A DNA stretch of 64,000 nt, from assembly GCA_019235715.1 (NCBI GenBank), contig JAFAKE010000051.1, positions 1 through 64,000 of the forward strand, given 5' to 3'. The notes beneath the pieces are model-generated. The model had not been told where the DNA came from and searched no databases. It saw only the letters and a program-made list of their open reading frames with translations. Below are positions 6,415 to 14,549 of this stretch, in pieces. The stretch is from Vulcanimicrobiota bacterium (GTDB lineage: Bacteria; Vulcanimicrobiota; Vulcanimicrobiia; Eremiobacterales; Eremiobacteraceae). A program made the translations under genes and the position numbers. Within the stretch, counting starts at the first letter, position 1. Each line of letters opens with the position of its first letter.

Positions 6415-8978
6415 TCCTTCTCGAGACGATCGTCGACGGCTTTGGCTGCCTCGTCAAACAGCATTTCACATTCGCCGAGGGTCTCACGATCATCGCCGGG
6501 CCGAACGAGTCGGGCAAGACGACGCTGACCGAATGCATCGTCCGCCTCCTGTTCGGCTATCCCGAGCACCAGTATGGCGCTGCGCTGGAACAGCGCAGGC
6601 CGTGGCATTGGAACCGCTACGCCGCGACGCTCGTCTACCGCCTTGACGACGGTCGCGTGCTCGAGACGCGCCGCGATTTCGGCCAGAACCACGTGCCGAC
6701 CGAGACGTACGAGCGCCCCGTGATGCGCAAGATCGACGAGCTGAGCGGTTCGCGCAAGGCGTCTCCCGGCGCGGAGCTGCTGCATCTTTCGATGGAAGCA
6801 TTCGCAGCCGCGGCGGTGATGCGCGCCGGCGAATTTGCGGGCGGTACGGACGCGAAGTCGTATCAGGCGCTGGCAGAACGTATCGCGGAGCTTGTCGGCG
6901 CAGCCGGCGAGGCCGGCGCGCAACAAGCGATCGACCGCCTCAACGACTTCATCGCGCGCGACCTAGGCAGTGACCGCGCGCCCAAGAAACCGCTCAGTTT
7001 GGCGCGTGCGGAAACGGAAGCTGCCCGCGCCGCGCTCAAGACCTTTCATGACGAGGGCGCGCGCATGCGCGCGAACCTCGAGCGCCGGGCACAGCTGCTC
7101 GATCGCCAAAGCGCGGTCGCCGCGCAGATCGACGCGCTCGACGCCACCCGACAAGCAATGCGTCTTGCCGCCTTGCGCGCGCGCATCGCCGCGGCCGAAC
7201 GAGCCGCACGTCAGGTGGATGAAGCATCGCACAAACGCGCGTCCGGCATGCCGTCCCCGGAAATCGTCGCGCGCAGGCAGGGCATCGACGCGGCGATCGA
7301 CGCCTGGCTGACCGCGCGCACCGCGGAGCGCGACGCTTCGTCGAGCTCGCAGGCGAAGGAAGAACAGCGCAGCAGTCTGCTGCGCCAGATCGCCGAATGC
7401 GACGCGAAGATCAAAGACGCCGAGTCGACGGTCAACAGCCGTGGTGAAGCGATCGAGCGGCTCAAACCGGAGGCCGGGCGCGGCGCGATCTCCGATGAGA
7501 CGCTCGAACGGCTCGAGCAGCTTTCCGAGCTCGCGGACATCCAAGAACACGCGGCGCGCACCAAAGAGACGCAGACCGCGATCAATCGGCAACGGCCGCG
7601 AGCCGGCGCATGGCCGGCGGTGTCGATCTTCATCATCGCGCTCATCGCGCTCATCGCAGGCGCGCTGGCGCACCTGCTCGGTCTCGTGCTGGCAGGCATC
7701 GCCGGCATCGTCGCCTCCGGCGTCATGTTCGGCTATCTTTTCGTCGCCGAGCGCAACAAGGCCGCGGCGAACGCCGCGCTCGAGGATGAGGCGAAACAAG
7801 CGCGCACGGTCGCGAGCAGCGCGGCGGCGAACCTGTCAAAGGAAGTCACGGCCTTAGGCTTGTCCGACATCCGCGCGGCGCGCCGCGCGGCGAAAGTACA
7901 AGGCGAAATCGTGCACTTCAACGAGTCGCTCGAGTCCGCCAAGCGCTCGGCAGCGCAGAATCGCGAGCTGCGCGATTCGCTCGAAGCGCGCTTCAACGAT
8001 TTCAGCCAGCTCGACAAGCAACTCGTCGATGCGCGAGCTCGTACGGAAGAGGCTGCCGCGCAGTTGCGCCGCCTGCTCGATGAGGCCGGCGTCCCCGGCG
8101 GCGATCTCGAGCCCCGAATCGCCGGCTACCGCGAAGCGCGGCTCGACACTGAGGATGCGCTGCTCGCCGACAAAGCGGTGAGCGATGCAAAAGCTGAATT
8201 GGCGGGCGCGCTCGGCGGCGATACGCTCGACTCGCTCAAAGCGCAAGAACAGCGTTTAGCGGCGACGGTCGGGTCGGCCGCTGCATCTGCGCAAGATGCC
8301 GATCCGGCGGCGCTCGAGACGAAGCTCAAAGCGCTCAACGACGAGAAGCCGGGCATCGAAGGCGAGCTTGGCAGGCTCAACTCCGAGCTTGCGCGTTTCG
8401 ACGAACAGTACCGCGACGGCGGTGCTCCGTTGGAAGAGCGGCTCGCGGCGTGCGAAGCCGAAGAAGCGCGTTTGTCGAGCGCGCGCGAGGCGGCGACGAT
8501 CGCACGCGAGGTGATCGAGCAGACGAAGGATCACGTGCATAAGAATTTCGCGCCGCACCTCAATTCGCTGGCCGGTCCCGCCCTCAAAGAGATCACGCAC
8601 GGCCGCTACACTGAGGTGATGGTCGATCCCAAAGACTTCTCGCTGCAGGTGCGCACGGGCGCGGACTCCGGCACGGTCGGCATGAGCGTGCTGTCGGCCG
8701 GCACGCAGGAGCAGCTGCACCTATCGCTGCGCGCGGCCACCGCGCAAGCGCTCAGCGGCGACGGATCGGATGAGTGCGTGCCGCTGTTGCTCGACGATGC
8801 GCTCGCGCACGCCGACGAACGCAGGCTCGCTGCGGCGGTTCGGCATCTGGCGGCGATCGCGAAACGCCAGCAGATCCTGTTGTTCACGCAGCGCGACACC
8901 GTGCTCGAGGCGGCGCGCGAGCTGGAAGACGTGACCATCCTCCACTTGAGCGGCCCGCCTCCCGCCGGCCGCACGTAG
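6411..8978 (+). CDS. YhaN-like SMC/Rad50-type ATPase with internal membrane hairpin
   Basis: An 855-residue ABC-type ATPase starting at GTG. Walker A is GPNESGKTTL near residues 30-39. The centre is a long, Ala/Glu/Arg-rich coiled coil. An ABC signature-like LSAGTQEQLHLSL and Walker B VPLLLDDALAHAD lie near the C-terminus (about 765-795). Unlike SbcC or Rad50, two adjacent hydrophobic segments occur near residues 404-445, where a zinc hook would be expected. This is known in YhaN-type proteins and would place the apex of the coil in the membrane. It partners the phosphoesterase upstream. The following glycosyltransferase starts inside its stop codon. Confidence 0.86.
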   Translation: MILLETIVDGFGCLVKQHFTFAEGLTIIAGPNESGKTTLTECIVRLLFGYPEHQYGAALEQRRPWHWNRYAATLVYRLDDGRVLETRRDFGQNHVPTETYERPVMRKIDELSGSRKASPGAELLHLSMEAFAAAAVMRAGEFAGGTDAKSYQALAERIAELVGAAGEAGAQQAIDRLNDFIARDLGSDRAPKKPLSLARAETEAARAALKTFHDEGARMRANLERRAQLLDRQSAVAAQIDALDATRQAMRLAALRARIAAAERAARQVDEASHKRASGMPSPEIVARRQGIDAAIDAWLTARTAERDASSSSQAKEEQRSSLLRQIAECDAKIKDAESTVNSRGEAIERLKPEAGRGAISDETLERLEQLSELADIQEHAARTKETQTAINRQRPRAGAWPAVSIFIIALIALIAGALAHLLGLVLAGIAGIVASGVMFGYLFVAERNKAAANAALEDEAKQARTVASSAAANLSKEVTALGLSDIRAARRAAKVQGEIVHFNESLESAKRSAAQNRELRDSLEARFNDFSQLDKQLVDARARTEEAAAQLRRLLDEAGVPGGDLEPRIAGYREARLDTEDALLADKAVSDAKAELAGALGGDTLDSLKAQEQRLAATVGSAAASAQDADPAALETKLKALNDEKPGIEGELGRLNSELARFDEQYRDGGAPLEERLAACEAEEARLSSAREAATIAREVIEQTKDHVHKNFAPHLNSLAGPALKEITHGRYTEVMVDPKDFSLQVRTGADSGTVGMSVLSAGTQEQLHLSLRAATAQALSGDGSDECVPLLLDDALAHADERRLAAAVRHLAAIAKRQQILLFTQRDTVLEAARELEDVTILHLSGPPPAGRT

Positions 8979-10048
8979 TGGCGACGCGCCTACGCGTCGG
9001 CGTCGATGCGGCCAATCTGCCGCGCGACCGGCGCGGCATGGGGCGATACGTGCGCAGCGTGTTGCGCCGCTTTGCGACGACCTTGTCGCATCGCGTCGAG
9101 CTCACGCTGCTCGTCCCCGACCTGTTCCCAGCGCTTGTGCGGGCCAGATACGCGGAGGATCTGCCGGGCGGCGTCGGCGTCGCGCGCCGCACCGATGCAG
9201 ACCGCGTCGCTCTCGACGTGGTCTGGTATCCATGGAATGGCATGACGTGGACGACGAGCGTGAAATCCGTCGCCACCGTCCACGATGTCTGGCCCTTCGT
9301 CGCGCCGTCAAGCGATGCGCGCGTGCGCGCGCGCGAGCAGACCCAATACCGCGAAGCTGCGGCACGCGCCAGCGCGCTCATCGCCGTCTCTGATTTCACC
9401 AAGCGGGAGATCGTCAGGCTCCTGGGCGTCGACCCGGCGCGCATCCACGTCATCCATCAAGCGGCGGCACCGCCGCTTCCGCTGCCCGCGGGCTCGACCG
9501 CGACCGCGCGTCGCGATGCGCGCGAGCGCTATCTTCTCTTCGTCGGCGAGGTCGAACCGCGCAAAGACATCGCCACGCTGCTCGAAGCGATGCAACGCTT
9601 GCCCACCGATCTGCGGGCCACCACGAAGCTCATCGTCGTCGGACGTGCGCGCGGTCTGCCGCACGCCGCGGGCAACGGCACGCAGGTAGAGCTCGCGGGC
9701 GAAATCGCAGACGACGCGCAGCTCGCGGAGTTGTACGCGGGCGCCGCCGCACTCGCATTTCCGTCGCGTTACGAAGGCTTCGGTCTGCCGGTGCTCGAGG
9801 CGATGAGCTACGGCACACCGGTCGTCGCCTCAGACGCCGCAAGCATCCCCGAGGTCGGAGGCGATGCGGCGCTCTATTTCCCGTGCGGCGATGCGGCCGC
9901 GTTGAGCGCGGCGCTGACGCGCGTCTTGCGCGAGCCGGATTTAGCGACGTCGATGCGTACCGCCGGCATCGCGCGTGCGCGTGCCTTCGACGAGGAGACG
10001 CGCGCCGCGCAGACCCTCGCCGTGCTCGAGACCGCCGCGCGCACGTGA
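8978..10048 (+). CDS. GT4 family glycosyltransferase, first of a tandem pair
   Basis: 356 residues from a GTG whose G is the last base of the upstream stop (TAGTG). The start LRVGVDAANLPRDRRGMGRY and the donor-site EX7E block RYEGFGLPVLEAM are typical of GT4 mannosyl- or rhamnosyltransferases that build polysaccharides. The protein is clearly homologous to the next gene along its whole length: both open with LRVGVDA and share a VWYPWNGMTW block, EGFGLPVLEAM and DAASIPEV. Substrate and product are unknown; surface polysaccharide or glycolipid synthesis in the cytoplasm is the usual role. Confidence 0.88.
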   Translation: MATRLRVGVDAANLPRDRRGMGRYVRSVLRRFATTLSHRVELTLLVPDLFPALVRARYAEDLPGGVGVARRTDADRVALDVVWYPWNGMTWTTSVKSVATVHDVWPFVAPSSDARVRAREQTQYREAAARASALIAVSDFTKREIVRLLGVDPARIHVIHQAAAPPLPLPAGSTATARRDARERYLLFVGEVEPRKDIATLLEAMQRLPTDLRATTKLIVVGRARGLPHAAGNGTQVELAGEIADDAQLAELYAGAAALAFPSRYEGFGLPVLEAMSYGTPVVASDAASIPEVGGDAALYFPCGDAAALSAALTRVLREPDLATSMRTAGIARARAFDEETRAAQTLAVLETAART

Positions 10049-11115
10049 ACGCGCGCCCCTTGCGCGTCGGCGTCGACGCGCGCAAGCTGCTCGACGACTA
10101 TCGCGGCATTGGGCGTTATGCACGGTCGCTGCTGCGCTGCTGGATGCGCGACGCGCGTGACGAGCTTGCGTTGACGCTGCTGGTGCCTGACCTTTTCCCC
10201 GGGCTGATCGCCGAGCGCTTGCACGCGGAGATCGGCGGACAGGTGCCGGTCGCGCGCACCGGCACGAATTCGTTCGATCTCGTGTGGTATCCATGGAACG
10301 GCATGACATGGGTCGCGCGCGGCATGAAGATCGCCAGCGTTCACGACTGCTGGCCGTTCGTCTCGCCGGCGGCAAACGAAGCGATCAAGAACAACGAGCA
10401 GCGTCCGTTCCTCACCACCGCCGCGAACGCCGATCTCATCATCGCCGACTCGGAATTCGGGCGCAGCGAGATCGTCCGCCATCTTGGCGTAGCGCGCGAG
10501 AAGATCGCGGTCATTCCGCTCGGTGTCGATCCTCCGCGACCGGCAGCGACCGGCACGAACGATCGCGTTGAGGCGCCCTATCTCTTGTTCGTCGGACAAG
10601 CGGAAAGCAGAAAGGGGCTCGGCACGCTGCTCGCCGCGATCGCGACGCTTCCCGAACGGATCCGTTCGAGCTACCAGCTCGTGGTCGTCGGCAAAGGCCA
10701 ACCAGGCGCTGACGGGCCGGCGCCTGCTGGAGTGCGCGCCGAATTCTTGGGTCGTGTCGATGATGTGCAGTTGGATGCCCTGTATGCCGGCGCAACCGCG
10801 TTCGTGTTCCCATCGTGGTACGAAGGCTTTGGATTGCCGGTGCTTGAGGCGATGGCACGCGGCGCACCGGTCATCGCGGCGGATGCGGCGAGCATTCCCG
10901 AAGTCGCCGGCGACGCCGCGCTCTACTTCCCAGCGTATGACGCGGCCGCACTGAGCCAGGCGATCGCGCGGGTGCTCGAAGACGAAGCGCTTGCACAGCG
11001 GCTCGTCGCAGCCGGGCATGCACGCGCGGCGGAATTCACGTGGCAGCGCTGCGCCGACGCAACGCGAGAATGTTTCGAAACAGCGATACGCACTACCCAG
11101 CTCGCGCAACATTGA
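10045..11115 (+). CDS. GT4 family glycosyltransferase, second of a tandem pair
   Basis: 356 residues, exactly the same length as its upstream paralogue. It starts at a GTG that overlaps the preceding stop (GTGA). LRVGVDARKLLDDYRGIGRY opens the acceptor half. VWYPWNGMTW lies in the middle, and WYEGFGLPVLEAM with DAASIPEVAGDAALYF forms the UDP/GDP-sugar pocket. The pair most likely arose by tandem duplication and then diverged. Consecutive addition of two sugars to one glycan would be a simple reason to keep both. Confidence 0.88.
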   Translation: MNARPLRVGVDARKLLDDYRGIGRYARSLLRCWMRDARDELALTLLVPDLFPGLIAERLHAEIGGQVPVARTGTNSFDLVWYPWNGMTWVARGMKIASVHDCWPFVSPAANEAIKNNEQRPFLTTAANADLIIADSEFGRSEIVRHLGVAREKIAVIPLGVDPPRPAATGTNDRVEAPYLLFVGQAESRKGLGTLLAAIATLPERIRSSYQLVVVGKGQPGADGPAPAGVRAEFLGRVDDVQLDALYAGATAFVFPSWYEGFGLPVLEAMARGAPVIAADAASIPEVAGDAALYFPAYDAAALSQAIARVLEDEALAQRLVAAGHARAAEFTWQRCADATRECFETAIRTTQLAQH

Positions 11116-11183
11116 CCGCTCGCCCAAATCGCTCCAAAGTAGTGAGTAGTCCGTGCACTGCGGTGGCGACCAGGCAGGAGGAG

Positions 11184-11825
11184 ATGCTGTCAGTCATCCG
11201 GGGGGAACACTTTAACCCTGCTAAACTCGGACTATTGATTTCGCTGACGCTATTTGTGCTGCAAAGCTGCGCTGGGAATGAGCGAACGCAGTCTAATCTT
11301 GGCACTTCCGCCCTTCCGACCTCGTCTCACCAGCCTATTTCTTCGTCTGCCTTGCCGCGGCCAACGAACTGCGAGTCGTGGGTGAAAGGGACCGATCCAA
11401 AGACACAATTGAACCAGGCGATGCCGGACAGTTACATCAAGCGAATCGCACAAGGCCAGGGACTTCCCCCTGAATTTTATGCTTCGGGTATCGTCCCAAA
11501 GAATTTTTGCAAACCAGTGAATGGTGTTTGGACTTTCCCGCAAGGCGATCAGCATTTCTACAATGCCGATGAAGCAACGGTGCTAGCGCATAACATCCCA
11601 CCAAATGATCGCCAAACTATTCTCACCCTTGCCAACAAGATTCCAGCCGGCGAGCGATTCTACATCAAGTGGATGTATACGCGTGACGGCCTAATCGTAT
11701 TCTCTATGAAGCCTGAGAATCGCGGCATCTTTGTGGGCGGCGGAACGCCTTACTTCGCGTTGAATAAGGGCGAAATCGTAAATCCCGACGACGGCGAGGT
11801 TGGACCGCCTCCGCCACGGGTTTGA
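11184..11825 (+). CDS. Lower-GC hypothetical lipoprotein
   Basis: About 213 residues, not recognised. An N-terminal hydrophobic helix (LGLLISLTLFVLQSC) ends in a plausible lipobox cysteine near residue 29, followed by a Ser/Thr/Pro-rich linker. The body contains GIVPKNFCKPVNGVW and EKR-free stretches such as DGLIVFSMKPENRG, and it ends in a proline-rich tail. AGGAGGAG directly abuts the ATG at 11184, so the true start may be elsewhere in the frame. Base composition is visibly more A/T-rich, with many A/T-ending codons, than the genes on either side. That suggests recent acquisition. It sits between the glycosyltransferases and the convergent rhomboid gene. Confidence 0.55.
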   Translation: MLSVIRGEHFNPAKLGLLISLTLFVLQSCAGNERTQSNLGTSALPTSSHQPISSSALPRPTNCESWVKGTDPKTQLNQAMPDSYIKRIAQGQGLPPEFYASGIVPKNFCKPVNGVWTFPQGDQHFYNADEATVLAHNIPPNDRQTILTLANKIPAGERFYIKWMYTRDGLIVFSMKPENRGIFVGGGTPYFALNKGEIVNPDDGEVGPPPPRV

Positions 11826-11864
11826 ACGGCGACATGATGGTCGTGAGTGAACGACTTCCAAAGA

Positions 11865-12470
11865 CTACGCTTCGGGCTCGTCGGTAGGCGAACTGCCGTC
11901 CGCGAGCGCGAGCTCCCGTCCACGCACGGGATTGAGCAACAGGGCGAAGAGACCGCCGGCGATCAGGCCGCCGATGTGACCCCAGTTCGATACGTTGGGC
12001 ACGATCAATCCATAGCCGAGCGTCAAGACGATGGGGAACAAGGCTGCACGGAGCAGGGCGCCGCGCATGCGCGGCAGCTTGAGTCCGAGAACGCCCATCG
12101 CGCCGAAAATTCCGACGATGGCGCCCGATGCACCGACGGTATAGATCTGCGTACCGATGGTCGTGAGATACGCGGCGATCCCGCCGCCGATCAAACCCGC
12201 GAGGTAGATCAATCCGTAGCGCGGAGTTCCGTAGCAATACTCGACGAATATTCCGGCCTGCAAAAGCGCGTACATGTTGATCAGCACGTGCTGCCAGCTG
12301 CCGTGCATGAACGCATAGGTGAGCAAACGCCACCACTCGCCTTGCTGCACGGCCGCAGGAAATAACCCGAACCTGATCGTCAGCTCATGGTTGCTCAATG
12401 CGTCCAGGCCGTACAGCGCGATGTTGATGACGATGAGCGCAATGGTGAGCGGCGCCGTGCGCCAGCTCAT
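11865..12470 (-). CDS. Rhomboid family intramembrane serine protease
   Basis: 201 residues with six predicted membrane helices. The loop-1 motif WWRLLTYAFMHGSWQHVLIN is followed by the catalytic serine in GASGAIVG (about residue 113) and the catalytic histidine in NWGHIGGLIAG (about residue 162). It cleaves transmembrane substrates within the bilayer; the substrate is unknown. Its ATG overlaps the stop of the upstream DHS-like gene (ATGA), so it is the last gene of a long leftward operon. Confidence 0.94.
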   Translation of the reverse strand: MSWRTAPLTIALIVINIALYGLDALSNHELTIRFGLFPAAVQQGEWWRLLTYAFMHGSWQHVLINMYALLQAGIFVEYCYGTPRYGLIYLAGLIGGGIAAYLTTIGTQIYTVGASGAIVGIFGAMGVLGLKLPRMRGALLRAALFPIVLTLGYGLIVPNVSNWGHIGGLIAGGLFALLLNPVRGRELALADGSSPTDEPEA

Positions 12471-13411
12471 GCGAGCGCTTCTTTGAGGGCGGCGCAGAAC
12501 AATGGGATCATGATCTCGTGGTGTCCGGTGAACATGTACCCGCGCCCGCCGTCGGCGTGCGGCCGCGTCACGACGTTGGTGCGCGTGCGGTAATGGCGGA
12601 TGAAATCGAAGTCTGCGCTCACGAAGTCGCCGTTATAGCCGAGGTTGCGCGCCATCGAGAGCGCTTTGAGGAACACTTCGGGCATGATGACCGCCGATCC
12701 GAAGTTGAGATACGCACCGCCATCGGTGACGCCGGCGACGACGTCTGCGAACAGTCGGAAATCGTAGAGCGAAGCGGCGCCCAGCGCCGCGCCGTCCGCG
12801 CGCGGATGCATGTGGATGATATCGGTGCCGATCGCGACGTGCACGGTGACGGGCACGTCGAGTGCGGCGCCCTGTGCGAGAATCGATACGTCCGCGTGCG
12901 GCGCCTTGACGGCGAGCAGCGCGTCGCCGAGCGCGCGGCCCAGGCCGGCCTTCGCGCCGCGCTCTGCGATGGCGCCGAGGATGAAATCGGCGGTGTCTGC
13001 CGACATCCCGAACGAACCATCGCGCAACGAGGCGTCGACGTCTTCGGACGTTTTGCCCGCAAGCGCAAGCTCGACGTCGTGGATGCACACGGAGCCGTTG
13101 CAGGCGAGCCCGGAGAGCACGCCGGTGCGCATCAAATCGATGAGCAGCGGCGACAGGCCCGTCTTGATCACGTGGCCGCCGAAACCGGCAGCGACGACCT
13201 TGCCGGCACGCGTCGCTTCGGCGACGTAGCCGACGAGTTCGCGCAACTCGGCCGCCGCGAGCACATCGGGCAGTCCGGCCCAAAAGTCCGCGAACGACTC
13301 GCCGCGCGCCGGCACCGCGGCCATCATATTGACGGAGACTTTCGACGGCCGTGTCGAAAGCTGCGTGGGCTTGAGCTTGGTCAAGTCCAGATGCGGCAGT
13401 TTGCGCTTCAT
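12467..13411 (-). CDS. Conserved protein, deoxyhypusine synthase-like NAD-binding fold (function unknown)
   Basis: 314 residues. I recognise a conserved bacterial family marked by GGHVIKTGLSPLLIDL, NGSVCIHDVELALAG, TSEDV, DGSFGM, VHVAIGTDIIHMHP and TGHHEIMIP. Members are often labelled deoxyhypusine synthase. The catalytic lysine motif of true eukaryotic and archaeal enzymes (around WGK) is not seen, and bacteria lack the eIF5A substrate. Polyamine-type chemistry on NAD is possible but unproven. The start is set at ATG 13411, which overlaps the glycosyltransferase stop (ATGA); an in-frame ATG at 13435 would add eight residues. The rhomboid gene overlaps its 3' end. Confidence 0.6.
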   Translation of the reverse strand: MKRKLPHLDLTKLKPTQLSTRPSKVSVNMMAAVPARGESFADFWAGLPDVLAAAELRELVGYVAEATRAGKVVAAGFGGHVIKTGLSPLLIDLMRTGVLSGLACNGSVCIHDVELALAGKTSEDVDASLRDGSFGMSADTADFILGAIAERGAKAGLGRALGDALLAVKAPHADVSILAQGAALDVPVTVHVAIGTDIIHMHPRADGAALGAASLYDFRLFADVVAGVTDGGAYLNFGSAVIMPEVFLKALSMARNLGYNGDFVSADFDFIRHYRTRTNVVTRPHADGGRGYMFTGHHEIMIPLFCAALKEALA

Positions 13412-14535
13412 ACGCCCGATGTCGTCGCCGGCCAAGCGGTCTCGGCCGCTCCAAAGTCGTGCACGTAACGCTCGATCAATTCGCGCATGCGGGCGCGGAA
13501 CCGGTCGGGCGAAAAACGAGCGGCGTGCTCGGTGAGCGCGCGCACCGAGAACGCCTCAGGAACAAACGAGCGCAACGCCGCCGCTAAAGCTTCCGGCGTC
13601 GGCTCGCGGAAAAACGAACCGGTTTCGCCTTCAACGATGGTTTCGAGCGACCCTCCGGCTGCGAACGCGACCGTAGGTCTGCCGGACGCGGCCGCTTCGA
13701 GCGCGACCAATCCGTAATCTTCAACGCCGGGAACGACCACCGCGCGCGCCTGCGCGAGCAGCGCGCGGCGCCTGTCATCATCGACCCAGCCCTCGAAGCG
13801 GATAGTCGGACCGGCCAGCGCGCGCAAGCGCGCTTCATCAGGACCCACGCCGGCCACGACGAGCGGGGCGCGCACCGTATTGCACGCTTCGATCGCGAGC
13901 GCGACGCGCTTGTAGGGCAACAGGCGCGCGATGACCAGATAGTAGTCCTCGATGCGTGCGGCCGGCGCGAAACTGTCGACGTCGACTGGACAATGCGCGA
14001 CGTCGCTGTCGCGATGATAGCAGGCGCGGATGCGCGCGGCGACGTTGTCTGAATTGGCGACGATGTGCTGCGGGCGCTGCGCGGCGGAGTAGTCCCAACG
14101 GCGCAAGCGCGGCAACGCGGCGCGCAGCGCAGGCCGCGCAAGTGCAGGCACGATCTCAAACGCATATTCCTGCGGATACCACAAAAAGCGCGTCGGCGTG
14201 TTCATGTAGCAGACGTGCAGCGTCCCCTGCGGCACGCGTACGCCTTTGGCGAACGACGTCGTCGACGAGATCACGAGATCGTAGCCGCGCAAGTCGAGCG
14301 CTTCAAAAGCGGCGGGATACAGCGGCAGCAGCGTGCGGAAGCGGCGCGGCGCGCCGGGGATGCGCTGCAACCACGTCGTGCGTATGTCGCAGGCGGCAAA
14401 TGCCGCGCCCATCGCTCGGCGGTCGTACAGCGACGTGAAGATCGGAGCATCGGGGTACAGCTCGTGCATCTGGGCGAGCACGCGTTCCGCGCCGCCCAAC
14501 TGCGTGAGGTAGTCGTGGACGAACGCGACGCGCAC
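13408..14535 (-). CDS. GT4 family glycosyltransferase
   Basis: 375 residues. The N-terminus VAFVHDYLTQLGGAERVL is the classic opener of exopolysaccharide mannosyl- and glucosyltransferases. The donor domain has a weak EX7E region, VEDYGLVALEAAASG. The central part includes CYMNTPTRFLWYPQEYAF, which is common in O-antigen and exopolysaccharide transferases. It acts in the cytoplasm on a lipid-linked or growing glycan; the sugar is not predictable. It lies 14 nt after the M16-like gene and overlaps the DHS-like gene. Confidence 0.88.
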   Translation of the reverse strand: MRVAFVHDYLTQLGGAERVLAQMHELYPDAPIFTSLYDRRAMGAAFAACDIRTTWLQRIPGAPRRFRTLLPLYPAAFEALDLRGYDLVISSTTSFAKGVRVPQGTLHVCYMNTPTRFLWYPQEYAFEIVPALARPALRAALPRLRRWDYSAAQRPQHIVANSDNVAARIRACYHRDSDVAHCPVDVDSFAPAARIEDYYLVIARLLPYKRVALAIEACNTVRAPLVVAGVGPDEARLRALAGPTIRFEGWVDDDRRRALLAQARAVVVPGVEDYGLVALEAAASGRPTVAFAAGGSLETIVEGETGSFFREPTPEALAAALRSFVPEAFSVRALTEHAARFSPDRFRARMRELIERYVHDFGAAETAWPATTSGV

Positions 14536-14549
14536 GGCCGCGCCGCGCC

